NCBI RefSeq assembly: GCF_907165205.1
Contig: NC_058190.1
Span: 41,342,116-41,406,115, forward strand
Direction of reading: 5' to 3'
Source of the DNA: Coccinella septempunctata
Lineage: Eukaryota; Arthropoda; Insecta; Coleoptera; Coccinellidae
DNA length: 64,000 bases
Under the pieces are notes generated by a model that was given only the letters and a program-made list of their open reading frames with translations, was not told the DNA's origin and did not search any database. The position numbers and the translations under genes are program-made. This document shows positions 1 to 14,200 of this stretch, piece after piece. Position 1 is the first letter of the stretch. Every line of letters begins with the position of its first letter.

Positions 1-33
1 GATCGATTGAACGTATTCTCTTTTTCTTCTCAG

Positions 34-1658
34 ATTTTGAAGACGACGGTGAAGATGAGAGTGACAGTGGTTGGCAAGAGGAGCTTCAAAGGCGCTATGA
101 ACAAGATGCAAATTTCATAGCAGAATTGAGAGCAAGACAAGCTAATTCACCTGGCAGTAACCCTAACGAAAGTATGGAAAGTTATTAGTCATTATTTACA
201 GTTCAGTCTTCTCTAAACCAAATACAAGTACATACAAACAAATTCAGACATTTTATCAATTAATAGAAGTAAATACATGAATGCTTGATAGATATGATAG
301 GTTGATCGGAAATTTATACTTTCTTCTTCCTCTTAGTATCTTTCAAATTAGCTCTTTCACCTTCCCGAGTCCGCTATTTTTCGTTTTGGTTATCGATACT
401 TCGGTTTTATCCACTTTGTTTGAGCTGAAATATTTCCTCAACTTTCCTGCTTTCCTAAAAAGGCTTATTTACAGGTTTTTCACATAATAGCTACCAATAT
501 CAACAACATCCGTTGAGTCAACATTATGGTTCCCAGCAGAATATGTTCTCAGCAGTTCAACAGAATCATTCAGGCAATGGATCACAAAACTATAATGCAG
601 AGGATTATGGGGCATACAATAGAACAAACTGTAATCAAAGATCCTTTGGACAGCAGGTATCTAGACAGTTTGTTCCTTGATGCTTTTACTTTTTTCTACA
701 ATTTTAATGATTACCCTATGTGCGCATCGTGGTAAGGAAGGATTTCTGTTGAAGACTAGGGTAAATTTTCTGTTTTGAGAAAGGTAGATTTTGATATGAT
801 AGAAATATCAGTTTCTTTTTTTCCACGTTGCGTTTTCTCATTCGAGAAGAATAACTTCAAAAGGATATTTAGAATGAAACCTGATTTTATGAGAAAAAAA
901 TCAGGTCTCATCACAAAATGTTTGATTCGATTTGAAATTTATTTGTTGAAATTTCAATTAGTATGGCTTTACCGAAATGTTCGTTATCATAATAAAAGTG
1001 ATCATTTATATGATATATTGTTTCAGCCTTTGAAATCCAAGCAATATCCCCAAGACCATGAAAATGGACAGAGTTTTTCAACAATGAAGGAACAAAATCA
1101 GGACAAGATACAGTTTGAAGAAGCATTGAAACAGTGGGTAAATAGATAAGAAATTGTCATTTATTAATGGTGAATAATAAGATATTATCAGTTTTTATTC
1201 ACGCTCTAATCGTTCATGTAATCCTTCATCTTGAACAGTTATTACAGCTATAACCCTTTTCTAACTAATGTGTTATGGAAGGGTCGAAATCATCAATAAT
1301 GTTAAAGGATTGTCTTTAAAATTTGAAATTTTTTTTCATTTTCTCAAATCTGAGTATTCGTGAGAAAATCGCATTAGGTAGATTTTTTCAGTAGTCAGCT
1401 ACAGAGTTCTTTTGAGTGGAACTCTGATGATGAAATAACTAGAGAGATGCATTTTTGGTTCATTTGAGTTGCACTAGAATTTCTGAGTCACTTGAAGGTA
1501 GTATGTGGGTTAATTTGATCTTGTTTCACTGAACTTCTGGTTCAGTCATAGTAGATACTGCTCTGAGAGTACAATTTTTTGTCCTTGTATTGTCTTTACG
1601 TCAATTTCAATCATGTTCATTTATTATTGAACAGAATAGACATGATTCCGCTTTATAA
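34..1658 (+). CDS. 3' part of an unrecognised Q/N-rich gene (four exons, 5' end outside window)
   Basis: I do not recognise this gene. Exons read as 34-180, 475-656, 1027-1137 and, less surely, 1635-1658. Each has a good acceptor (ttctcag, tttacag, tttcag, gaacag) and a GT donor, and the phases agree: exon 1 ends after one base of a codon and exon 2 supplies two; the others join in phase 0. The protein starts with an acidic segment (DDGEDESDSGWQEEL), then a charged helix-like part (RRYEQDANFIAELRARQ), then a Gln/Asn/Ser/Tyr-rich low-complexity stretch (SHNSYQYQQHPLSQHYG and on), and ends near FEEALKQW. In phase, the last exon adds NRHDSAL and a stop. A different frame of the same exon is open for about 30 residues (see findings), so the C terminus is uncertain. 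A poly-A signal AATAAA lies at 1789-1794. The composition suggests an intracellular, possibly RNA-associated protein, but that is a guess. Confidence 0.6.
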
Positions 1659-1799
1659 TTCAGAATTTGATGATGATCCTGAAAAATGGAATCCGAAAAG
1701 TGTTTTTGCAACTGGGTTCCATAAAAATGAATGAGGATTTTCTCCTTCATTTGATAGGTAAAGAAAATGAGGTGGTTTTTGGTAATTGAATAAATTCCC

Positions 1800-4380
1800 A
1801 TTAGTGTAACATGTAAGTTTCGTTTTGTGTTGCTTTTTCTCTATAGCCTTGAGTACTCATTTTTTTAATATTCAGGGTCTATAGTTAGAACTGTTGTAGT
1901 GATTACTGTACGTTGGACTGACGTTAATGTTTCCTCGAACTATGACTGATATCTTAAAATACTGCGCAGCATATTGATTTACTGAAGTGAATCATCGGAG
2001 CATTGAAAGTACTCCCAGTTTTATTGAAAGTTATTCATTATGGAACTGAATGATTGTTATTTATTCATTATGAAATGAAGTTAGATTTTAAATTTGTTAT
2101 TACTTTCAGAATATTATGACTGGTAGATTCAGTGGGAAATATATAAAAGGTGATATTCACTCAGAAAATAATTCGAAAATTATCTTTTCAATTTATGAAT
2201 TCATGAGAATATTAATTTTTATTCGGGTTGAAATTGTGTTGAACATACCTCAAATAAAATGGTTTTGAAAATGTTATTGCTTGTTGTACAAATGCAGAGC
2301 CATAAAATCTTACAAAATCTGAAATCGAATAATATTCCAATTCAGCTTTGATTCACGCGTTTCAGTGATTATTGTTTTCAATCATGAGTTATACTCACAT
2401 CAGTTTATATTGGCCCTACATTTTCATGCTTTTTTGATTAAAATTCACCCTCAAGCAAGAGTATATTTTCAAGAATATCACCAATAAATACTATCATTAT
2501 GTTGAATCATATTTGTTGACTTGTAAATATGATTATTCTAGTAGGTATGTACGTATCTAGAGTTGCCAAATATTGGAGCAGAATTTTCATGGCTTTTATT
2601 GTTGTTGAAATTAACAAAATTGATTCATTTCTGAACATCACTTGAAACTCTCGAACCTTTTGTGATATAGATTGATTCATTATTCAAATTAGTGAGAATA
2701 AACTCTTAATATGAGTTTATTCACGTAATATATACCGCATTGGATCAACTTGAAAAAATAAACAATATCGAATTTTGTTGTGGAATTCTGAAAGAAGTTT
2801 CTCGAAAAAATTGCTTCATGTGATTATGTTCTTCTTCATCTATTTTTCAATCACTTTTTCATATTAATGTGGTAGAGGGTATCATTAAAAGATTTGTATT
2901 AATATTGAAGTAGTTCATGCATTCAAAATAATCATTAAGCGAGGGTGATTCAATCACGAAAATTTCGATATTGCATCATTTTTCTATGACCAGTGCTTCA
3001 ATTCATCCTGTGTAATATAACCATAATAAGCGTAAATATAAATAATACGATTTCATCGATGTGAATAAAAAATGTAACGAAAATAAAAGAACATTTGAAT
3101 GTTAATAAAGAAAATAAATTCTTTCATAAAAGACTGAAAGAAGAAGCCCTTATTCTCTATAGCGAATATTATTTATTTAATCGATTTCTCTGTATTCTAA
3201 TTCTCTTGTTGTTTTTGCGATTTTTAAGACTTCTATGAATCGAATGAAACATCGCTAATGTTGAAGGAATTTCACTATTGTCGATATTAGATTTCTTCAT
3301 CGTTATTGTATGTTATGATGACATATCCTAGTAAATATTCTTCTGTAAGGAAATTCTTTATGATATGAAAATAAAATTGTAATACTTGTGACTGTTATTT
3401 CATTATCGAAATATTTTCGAGAAATTTCCGTATTTGGAAATAATCATTTAGTTCCGAACTTCGAGCTGAATTTCGATATGCTGAAGTCACATATACAGTG
3501 AGAAAACTGGTGGTACCTAGAATTGTTCAATCTAGGTGAGAGTTGGGTTGCTCTGACGACTCTCACTGTTGGCACTAGGAATGATGGTGCGTGACAAGTT
3601 GGATTCGATAGTGACATCGGTTGATATTTATTTAAGTGGGTTGTATCTGTCTGAATTATATTAGATCATTAATTCTAGCCTTTGGGGATATTCCTTTGGA
3701 TTATTCACAAGAAGATAAACTAAGGAGGCACAATTCCGTTCAGAGTCGATTTGAAGGGTAATGACGTATTGGGTGGCCAGGTCAAGCCTAACTTCAAGAT
3801 AGCTACGACAATGCGCGCTTTGGAAAAGTGTTTGGTCACTACCGTGTCAATGTGCAAAATTCAAAATTGCTTATAAGGAATTCAAAACGGTTACCAGTAG
3901 CTACTTTCATATTTGAATTTTATTGTTATAAATCCTCTTAATTAATAAAAATTACCAATTTATTTTGGTATAGAACAATAAGATTAGTGGATCTCAGATT
4001 ATTCATATTTGTACATGTATTATTCTGGAATCTTTTCCTGTTAAAAAGGTACATATTTGGTAAAAACTCTGTCATGCAATAAACTTTTTACAAAACGTTT
4101 CATAATCTACGAAACTTCCTCAGAAGGAGACATTCGATTTGATTGGCCTTGTTATTCGCAGTGTTTTAGCCGAAGTGTCTATTTGAACTTTCTTCTTCAA
4201 ATTTGCTGGCAAGGTCCTCCATATTGCTTCTGGAACTTGTTCTGTAACAAATGAAAATGAAAAAATCGTGTTCATTCCTTAAAAAGCATATAAATAAACT
4301 CCAAATTTCTATAACTTCTTGTTCTGATGTATCTGAAGAGATTCAAAGTTATCTGAAGAGATTCAAAGTTTTCTGAATAA
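1800..4380. other. intergenic, AT-rich; no gene seen
   Basis: This stretch lies between the Q/N-rich gene and the 3' end of thrombospondin. Frames are densely stopped on both strands. A less AT-rich block at about 3480-3850 looks like old inserted sequence but shows no protein similarity that I can see. Possible thrombospondin poly-A signals (TTTATT on this strand) occur at 3918-3923 and 3959-3964, implying a 3' UTR of roughly 450 nt. A perfect short tandem repeat of a 20-base unit (atctgaagagattcaaagtt) lies near 4330-4370. Confidence 0.5.
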
Positions 4381-4413
4381 TGTTTTCTTGTTTATCAAAC
4401 GACTAGTGCGGAG

Positions 4414-5251
4414 TTAAACCTTACCGTTACATCTGTACACCAGATCGGACCATATGATCATTTCTTGCGAGAAGCAGAACACTCCAAGCCTTCCCCCCTG
4501 CAATGTACTGTCGAAAATGTTGTCCGAATCCGTGATGAGCTTATCCCCTTCATAAATTCTGAGCCTGATGAGGCCAATCCTGGGTCTGTGTATCAACAGC
4601 CAACGATAAGATGTTTTGGACTTCCAACCAACGTTCTTCGGATCTTTCCATAGAAGTGTAACTTCATTTTCCGTGTTTCCGGTTTGCCAAAGCGCATTCC
4701 TCAGCATTTCACCCGGTCCTGTCGCCGAGTTGATGAGTTTCAACTGGATTCCCGATTCTGCTAACGCCTCGAAAGGCTCGTGCTTCCAGTAGGGTTGACT
4801 ATTCTTCTTCCACATAACGGCGTAGAACTGCTTGTTGTTGAGGTAGCTAGAAACATAAAGAAAGGGAAGTCAAATTAGTTCTTCATCAACGATATATGAA
4901 GCGAGAATCAAATTCTGTACGGAATAAACACTTGCCTGAAAATGAAGCCCGCATAATCGTCGTCTACATCTGAAGCTACATGGAAAGTTCCCTCGAAGTC
5001 GACCCCGTAGAAGGTATCATAACCTATGGCAAGACCAGGATCGCTGTTCATGGTTTGTAGTATCTCAGCACCGTGGTTAACGATGACCCAGTTTGGATCA
5101 ACTTGAGCGTCCCCTTGCGGATCCAGTATCACCTCGGAATATTTGCTGAAGTCCGTCTGATGGATGAGGGAGTTGTTTGGACAGTTATCCAAGTCATTAG
5201 TGACCGTATCGTTGTCCCAATCTTTTTCGCAAACGTCACCAATGTAGTTTC
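4414..5251 (-). CDS. Tsp: thrombospondin exons 13-14: L-type lectin-like C-terminal domain
   Basis: Exon 13 (4936-5251) carries [39 protein letters not shown] and FEGTFHV. Exon 14 (4414-4846) carries [40 protein letters not shown] and a TAA stop at 4414-4416. These are the most conserved stretches of the thrombospondin C domain. The exons join as FIF-S-YLNN only if the intron uses a GC donor (cag|gcaagt, GC at 4935-4934), giving an 89-bp GC-AG intron (4847-4935). Confidence 0.92.
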
Positions 5252-8200
5252 CTGAAAATCATACTGATTTACCTGAATGAAAAATTGTTTTTATCGAATA
5301 TAATAGGCTCATTTATTGATAATGTGTTGAAAAAACAGACAACATCTCATTTATTTTAATTCAGAATTCCGTAAAACCAACTACTCTTCCCAAACTTACG
5401 ATTCACATCTAGTTGATCTGGATTCCAAACCAAATAGCAATTATCTTCGATGTTTATAATGCCATCACCATCGATATCGTCATCACAAGCATCTCCTATG
5501 CCATCATGATCTGTATCTAGTTGATTGGGATTTGGAACTTTCACACAATTGTCTCTGTTGTCGTTTATTCCATCTCTGAAAAATAAAAATGAGTTGGGAA
5601 TAGTTGTCTGAAGGTGCTAGTCAGTTTTTAACCCAGAGCAGGTTGTAATGGATATCATTTGAGTAATACCTGGATTCGTTCTCTATACGATTATGTTCCG
5701 AAACTGCAAACATATGTCAGTATTTTGGCCGCATCATCAGTGTAGGGGAATCTTAGATGTTTTTTATGAAATGTTCTAGATTTTCTCTTAACCACGCTAT
5801 TATGGTGCTTCCTAAACATGACCTGCACTGAAGATGGGACAATAATGCAAAAACGGGTCTGCAGGTACGGTTGAACTTGCTATAGGAGAAAATTATGAAA
5901 ATGTGCTTTCCGTCGTGCCTGACGCACCATTAAGAAATGCTCATTTTATGCTTTAATAGTGTAATATCCCGAAATTGAGTTGAAAAAATGTATCGTTGTA
6001 TACAAAATCGAAACGGTTTTGAAACTGCATGCTGCCGGCCCATTAATTTTAAATTAATGACACCTACCTATCCGAATCTCTTCCGAAGTCACACACATCT
6101 CCGATCTGATTCTGATCCGCGTCATACTGATCCGGGTTGTGTATGTCCGGACAGTTATCGCAAACATCTCCTATACCGTCCCCGTCTATATCCCTCTGAT
6201 TAGGATTGTACTTGTCGACGCAGTTATCTTGTTTGTTCAGGACACCATCGTTGTCGATGTCCTCGTCGCAAGCATCCCCTTTGCCGTCTCTGTCCGTGTC
6301 CGACTGATCCGAATTCCTGATGTAGGGACAGTTGTCACAAGCATCTCCGACGTGGTCACCACCTCCATCGTCCGAGTCGCTCTGGTCCGGGTTGTACTTC
6401 AGCCAGCAGTTATCCTGAAACGCATTTTTTATTTTCATATTTCTCACTCTCCGGTCACTTTCTCTCATTATCTAGAAGATAACCCCTAAATTATAACTAC
6501 GTCGATTTGATTGTCCTCTTTCATCTTTCCTTCCACTGGCTTCAACTTGTGGTACTATATAGCATCTACAACGTACGCAGTTACCACCAAGTTGAACTGT
6601 ACAATACCTCGTATTACGTCTCTGTTTGATACATACAAAAGTCGGACAGCACGAGCAGGGCCTACCTAGCTATGGCTTGGTTGAAGAAATAGATATTATT
6701 AATAATTTTATTGCAGGCTTATGCCTGGTATATCCTGGGTCTGGCCGACCCACAGCTGAACGGCAAGAGCCGTCATTGCACGATTCAATAAAATTTTAAT
6801 CTTGTACTTAACCTCACCTTCTCGTTGATTACTTCATCATTATCTGCATCGTCGTCGCACACATTTCCGATTCCATCATTGTCGTCGTCTTCTTGTCCAG
6901 AATTAGGCGTGAAAGCGCAGTTGTCCTTAAAAATATATAATAATGTAAAAACGAATCGTGACTTTATCCCTAAGCATAAACAATAACGAAGATAATTTTA
7001 CCTGTTTGCATCTCGGATGAGAGCAGGGCAGGGGCTCGTCAGGCCAGAAATCTAAGTCGAAATCTTTACCGCAGAATTTTCCGTCTCCAGCCCATCCATT
7101 TTGACATTCGCAGTCGTATCTGTCCCACCCCATATAGACGCAGTGCGCATGTTTGTCACACTGTGTGCCATCGGGGCAGTAGCCCTCTCTGGGAAGGCAG
7201 CCTATAGTTTGGTTACCAGCATACCCTGTGTCACAGCCGGTACATTGGTAAGAGCCCTAAAAACAATATATTCAGTTTGGATCTTAAGTATATTTTATCG
7301 TTTCAACTTTGTGCTTGTACAGAGTGTGTGAAAAGTAACGCACAAAATTCATATCTTCGATATCTAATATTTTGTAGAAACTTGCTCCATCAATTATATA
7401 ATCTTCTACATTACCGGCGTATTGATGCAGTGTGAGTGTGCCACACAGGCCCCTTCGTACTCCCTACATTCGTCTATGTCTTCACAAACTTGTCTGTATC
7501 TAGCTGCATCGTCCAACCCTATCCCCTCACTTCTTCCACTCTGCTTGTATCCCGGTGGACATTGTTCACACCTGTAACCCGGTTGTTCGTTCCTGCACCT
7601 CACCCTCGGGTCACACGGTCTGGCTAAGGCACACTGTGATAAGAAAAAGTTATAGGTGTCTTAAGCTAATTCAAAATACTCAATAATCACCTCATCGATA
7701 TCAATACAGCTGGTGCCATTTCCTTCAAAACCACTTGGACATTCTACACACTCGAAATATGGAGGCTCGTCTCTAGGAATGCAACGACCTGTAATTTGTT
7801 ACCCACGTCATAAACAGAGCAACTAACAACAAATATAAACTTGATTCAAGAATTTGAAAAACTCTCATGGCGCCATAACTGATGACAACTGTGTTTTTCC
7901 GCAAAAGTTCATCTACGACAGACACAAATACACACGTTGAACACATAACACCACTCTTTCAGAGTGGTAGATAAACTCCTATAATTCCTAAACTTTAGAA
8001 TCGATTTTGGTTATATCAAAAGCTTATTGCCATTCAGAGAAATCAAGAAAAAGCAGAATAATATTAGATAATTTTTTCATCCGGTTCCAAAACAACACTC
8101 TGTACATGGAAAATACAGTATTTTCATTTTCGTGAAATGAAGAAAAAAATGCTATGGAAGTCAATATTCAATTCGAATGGCACAATATTTTTGTATGGAG

Positions 8201-11200
8201 TAGAGCCATCTGAAAATATAAGTATGTATCTTGATTTCTTCTATAAAAAAAGGAAATACAAACTCGTGATAATTCTCGAACTCATCGCTCGTTATGATAA
8301 TGAATACGGCAAAAAAAATAATTTCAATGTGGAAGACCGTTTCTGAGCCTTTGTTTTGATAATCAGATATCAAAAAGCATCACTCTGTATATGATTTAGT
8401 TTTTGTGTTTCGATTGATATTGTTTGATTTTTTAGAGTTTGTTGATTCGATTTAAAAAGAAAAAAGTCTTCCTGTTCTTACGAAATGATGGTACAGTGCA
8501 CTTCTAATTTTGGAATAAAGATTGGAGAAAATATATCATTATAGACTATTAGTCGTAGACAAAATTGTCGGTTCCAGTGGAGTAGAATTCAGTAAGTGTA
8601 CTGAATTCGACATTTTTTTCATTCAAGCAAGCATAAAAGTACATTGAGCCTCCCCAAAAAAAATCTTGGCTCAGCAAATGATTATTAGAAGGATGAAATA
8701 TCATTTTCTTGGAAAATTCTTGAGGGCTTCCTGAAACGTAGGGAGTTCAGAAATATTTTAATTTTAATGCAGTATCATTACGTATATCTTTTCATCTTCT
8801 GGTATAATTAGGTAGTTGTTACATCCCAATTAAGCATAAATTATTCAAATCGAAAGCTTTGTACAATGCATGAGGTTTGTGTTAGTGGAAACAGAACAAT
8901 TCAACATCATTAAAAAATATTTTATTCTGTGAAGAATAACAAACAAAAAAAATAATTTTAGTACATTTAATGGTAACTGCTACTCCTAACTTAATTCAAA
9001 ACAAACATGTTCTCGATATGTAAGAGTATTATTGGATCAGAACAAAACTATATACTATTATGAGTATATTAATTGACAATAACATTCGGAGTTTGTAGTC
9101 CATAGATAGAAAGCACCTTCGGCTTCCAAATACTTATTTTAAAGTGAAAAATTTCGAGCATGCCAATAAGAACGGTGAATCGGTAAGTACATTGACGTGT
9201 TAGAAAAGTTAAGGATACAAAGTAGTTTTATCTTCAAACATTCAGTTTCATACGTATTAGTTCTTGAACCAAGCAAACTTTCGAATGTACAATAAAGTGT
9301 AAATTAAAAAAAAAAATGCAAAAGATCACTTGTATACAATCCAATTGTACATTGAAATTAGTAAGCTTAATGTTCCACTCGGGATTAGCTGAGACATGCA
9401 GAGAGCGGCAATCAAGGGGCAGTAAGGTGTAGTAAGGCAGCATTCCTTGCTTTAGTTTCGTGGTTCAGTTCTCCACGATGGAGCACACCCTGAAGAAAAA
9501 TTAGCTTACTTAAGAAAAGTATATTGATATGTAATGGATTCTTCATGATTAGATACAAAGGGACAAAGTTTCTCTGGTTAAATGATTAAAATGTACCATA
9601 TCACAAAGATATTCATATTTTATTATTTGGGCCACTGTACTGAGATATGATCGAATATGGTTTCAAGAAAGTCTGAATTGACGATTCGGCGAATCTGAAC
9701 ACTCAGATAGACCTTATATAAAGCCCGTTTGTAACAGACGAGAATTCTCTACAAAATTTTGGTTAGAAAACGGCAGAGATTTTATTTTGTATGCAACTGA
9801 ACCGTGAATTCTACCGGAAGTGCGTGCGTATGTAACGGTAAAGAATTCACGGCGCATGAATTCTCGAGTAAATTCTCTAGAGAATTCTCGGCTGTTGCGA
9901 ACGGGCCTTAAGATGAATTATATGCAACAAGAGTAGGTCGAAACAAGTGGATGCTGTCTTGAGTTCCGCCGACTCTGGAGAATCGTCGTCAAAGATTAGT
10001 ATGGATAAGAAGAGAAATGCGAATGAACAAGGACAAGGAATGGATCTCAACGAAGACTCAAGATTGTTTCGTAAGGGGAAGTTCTGGGAACTGTATGAAG
10101 ACGGTGAAGAGCCGTAGGACATGGAGGGACTTACAAGAGTCCTACGTTCAGCAGTGGACGACAGCGGCTATACAGAGTGAGTCTTTACTTGTACCAATGT
10201 TTTAACAGTAGATTCTTGAGGTCAAAAGGAAAACTTTTTTCCTCTTCCATTTTGCTCGAATCCGTTCGGTTTAAAAGATACAGGCTGTTGAAAAACCATA
10301 GAAAAATTTATTTCTAGTTCTATCGCACAAACGGTATTATCGAATGAAAAGAATTTCGGAATCTAGTTTTTCATTTATTTAATGAATTTTTTTTCGAACA
10401 CAAGATATCACCCACGTCTTACAGTTTTCTCATTACAACCATTACGTACCAGAAAAATAGCAAAAATTCAAAGAATCCAACTCTTGAAATTAAGTTGGAC
10501 GCTATCTAATGAATATTTGAACGTTTTGTTAAATGAGTAATTTGATGTTCAAAAATTTTAAAGTATCTGCGAAATTTGAAAAATTGGGTACTTTGGCTGA
10601 AGACAACTCTGTTTGAAAGATCCACAGATGTGTTGTGTCACAGATTTAGATAGAAGGTAATTTTGTGTTTCTAGGAGTGGCACAGCTCATTATGAAAACT
10701 GAAAATGGCTATATCTTTTTATCAGGGCCGAATCGGAAAAATGTTTCTTTTGACCTCAAGAATCTACTGTTAAAATATTTGTACGAGTCAAAGACTCGCC
10801 TTATATAATGATGATTATTTTTTTTTTCGTCCAAAGATCTGGGTAATCATTTTGATGCTGATGAATTTTGTCGCGAAAGGAACAACATTCAATGTATTCG
10901 TTCAAAAATTTGAATTATTTGCTGGTCTAATGCCCGTTTGCCCCGACCTATTTAGGGAAGGCTTAACGTTCAGTCTTATTTCGATGATTACTATAGAAAT
11001 CAGAGAAATGAGAAGGCCTTAACTTTAAGCCTGCCTTAAATAAGTCGGTGAAAACGGGCATAAGCCATTTTGTAGTTGTACCTAAGGACCCTGAAGTTTT
11101 GAAAATGTGCAATTTTATAGATTTCGATGTGTTCTTTCCGAATTTCAACTTTGACCATGAGGTCAACTTGAAATTTCGAAGATCACCCTACATTCATATC

Positions 11201-14200
11201 AACAGATACTCTTATATGGCTCACCTGGCGCGCATGGATTATATTCGCATCCAGAAGGCCTCCTTCTACACTCCTCCCCGTTACCCTCGAAACCAAGTGG
11301 ACATGCTCCACATTTAAATCCTCTCTCTGTGTCCTCGCAAGTCACTCCCTGGAAACAAGGTCTATCCCTGCAGGTCCTCCAGCACTGTTCACCGTTACCG
11401 TCGTAATTGGCAGGGCAAGAACCGCACCTGAAACCCTCCGCCGTGTCAGTGCAAGGCACACCGGGGTAGCAGGGACGGTCCCTGCAGGTCCTCCTGCACT
11501 GCTCCCCGTTTCCTTCGTAGTTCGCGGGACACGAACCGCACTGGTAGCCTTCGCCGGTGTCGGTACATGGAACGCCTGGGAAGCATGGTCTGTCTCTGCA
11601 TGTTCTCCGGCACTGTTCTCCGTTGCCGACGTAGTTGGCGGGACACGAACCGCACTGGTAGCCTTCGGGGGTATCTGTACAGGTTACGCCAGGGTAGCAA
11701 GGGCGGTCTCTGCAGGTTTTGGTGGGGCGACAGTCGTATCTGCGGAAAATAATATTTATAAATAAAATTTGGCGATATGATGTGAACTAGGTCTTCTATT
11801 TGCTATGGACATGGAAAACAGAGGAGTTCTTCCCCATCACCAATGGGCGTATTGATGTGATATATCCATATGAACCCCAGAATTATTATTATTTGAACTG
11901 GGGTCGTTGTGGCTCGGTTAGCCTTCGGGGAACCATGTTCTCTACCCTAATCATTCATAGGAACCCAAGGAGGTCATCAATGGTGTTGATGAAACCGACA
12001 TCCCTAGAAGCCCTGGCTGTTACCTAGTGAGTATCCAGGACCGGTTCCCCATATGAATGATTCTTAGGCCAGCCAGCTCTGGATACTTGCATAGCACGCT
12101 TCTGATCCACAGAGCCTGCGAATCTCATCTGCTGACTTTCCCATACGGTACAAATGATATTTGTACCCCTTCAGCAGTCCCACCATCGCCTGAAGCTCAG
12201 CTTGTGTCATCTTCAGCAGCTTTCTAATTCCCTACGGAACTATTTTTACAACAGAAAATTGAATATGGTCCATTTGTCTTCGCCTGACCTTTATATGGCA
12301 ATCAGGAATTATCGCTGAAGACTACATGCTGGTTTCAGTGCAGACTCTAAACCACACCAAACGTTGCAATCGATCTGCAGTAAGCTATAACAGAACCGTC
12401 ATCGTTTGATAGTTCCAGTAGTCATCAACAAGATATGATCACCTTCTTCTAGTAGAATTAACTAGCTTGACTTTAGCCTTACGGCTTTTATGCTCCTCTC
12501 CAGCGGAACATTCACTTATCCTAGATATCTCAGATATCAAAAGGATTAAGCTCTGTTGTGCCCTTTCCAGGTTTTCGGGTTCGTGGTGGTGCTATACAGC
12601 ATCGGGAAGGTAATTGTAATAAGGAATCTTATTATCATTATTATTCTGATTCCACAAGGTGCCAAAATCCTCCACCTCACAGAAGCAGAACCAGTTGTGT
12701 TCCGTGGCCAGTTGCTACTGTGTCCTCACGCCACCGCAGGTATAGCACTGTTAATTCTTAACCCAACTGAGAATATACCGTCTGGACAAAATATTTTTTC
12801 CCTAGTCAGATTCCCTCGAAGTATACGGTTAGATGCTCGTGAGCATCTTCACAGATCTTTACTCACCCATTCCCGGTGTATCCATAGGGACACGGGCCGC
12901 ATCGAGGTCCTTGTTCGGTGTTGTAGCATCTTACACCTCTAAAACAATTGGGTGGATGAGTAGCACATGTTGGTCTTTGCGGAGGTGGTGGAGTTGGTGG
13001 TCTTGTCGAAGGTTCTGGCCTTCTTCGACAAACGTCACACTCCTCCATGTACCTCCTGATCCACTCTATATTAGCGTCTCTTTCTCCGCACTTCCTGTAG
13101 AGAACGTTCACTGAACGAATCAGCTCATTGAGGGCTTTCAGCAGAGAACCTGTACGAAAATTTCAGATGAGAAGTTGATAACAGTATTCCATTAATCATT
13201 GCAATTATGTTAAGGTTCAATCGTGAGGATGATACATGAAATCTATTGTCGATATGAAAAGTATAAAAGAAAGTGCGCGGATAATTTTACCTTCGTCTAA
13301 ATTAGACACGGATGGAATGTCGCCTCTATCAACCATGTAAGGATCACCAGCATTTGGATCATCTTTCAGGTAGTTGTTCAAAAAACTCTCATCATCGAAA
13401 GAATTCAAAGATTTGGAATCTAGTTCCAATGGACAGTCGTGCATGCTCAGAACTGTCCTGACATCCCTATGGCCATCTACTGACATTGGATACCGCTTTT
13501 CGTGATACTGCAATGAAAATATTCATTTTTACAAGGGGAAAAATTGCCTAATCTGATCTAATTCCTTCAAAACTTTTGTTTTTGTTTGAATAGCTATCCT
13601 AGGTTTACCTCCTTTCGGTAGGGGACTTTTTCGATCAAAAATGTGTCCTCAAAATGATATATTTTTGTATTTTTTCGGTTAGGTCTCCCCAGGAAATACG
13701 AATATCGATTGAGCACCCATCATGAAAGTTGTAAAGCATTATATTCTGCATTGAATGAGACTAAGCTTGTATTTTGGCTCAATCAACCTAGAGGTGTGGG
13801 AGTTTCTAACATCTGCGTTATGGACTATCTGTGGCCATTAAAAACTGTCATTAATTGGTCCAACGTGTGGTCCCAGCTCTCATTCGACGCAGAATTTAGT
13901 GACCAAATGAAATTTCGGAGACATAGTCATCCTGAAATTTCATAGTGAAAAGTCTTCACAATGTTTAGTCCTTCTGTGACCGATTTAGAAAAGTACTATT
14001 GCCTACATAACGTCCTGTACTTGTACCTTACGCTTCAAGACCACACATCTCTCTCGTAGTACGTGAAGAATTTACACATAACTAGAATTACTATCATGAC
14101 CTAAAAGGTACTCTTCGTACGTAGTAAACATATAAACTAACCCATTACCTACAACAAGATTGCAATGTCAAGAATATCCAGTTTCCATATGTTACGAACG

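Larger units (their letters stand above)
7789..11224. other. thrombospondin intron 6, 3.4 kb, with two inserted elements
   Basis: This intron holds no host coding sequence that I can see. It contains a Harbinger-like MITE (9722-9908) and a family-B inverted-repeat element (10173-10804); the rest is AT-rich with dense stops. Confidence 0.7.

Noticed and set aside
3480..3850. Possible solo LTR or other retroelement piece
   Set aside because: It is less AT-rich and has a TATTTAAG box, but I found no matching terminal repeats, primer site or coding remnant.
6139..6489. 116-codon plus-strand frame opposite the type 3 repeats
   Set aside because: It is the antisense shadow of thrombospondin exon 11, whose Asp-rich codons read as Val/Ile-rich on the other strand.
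11446..11700. Arg-rich 84-codon minus-strand frame across the EGF array
   Set aside because: It is a shifted frame of the thrombospondin repeats.
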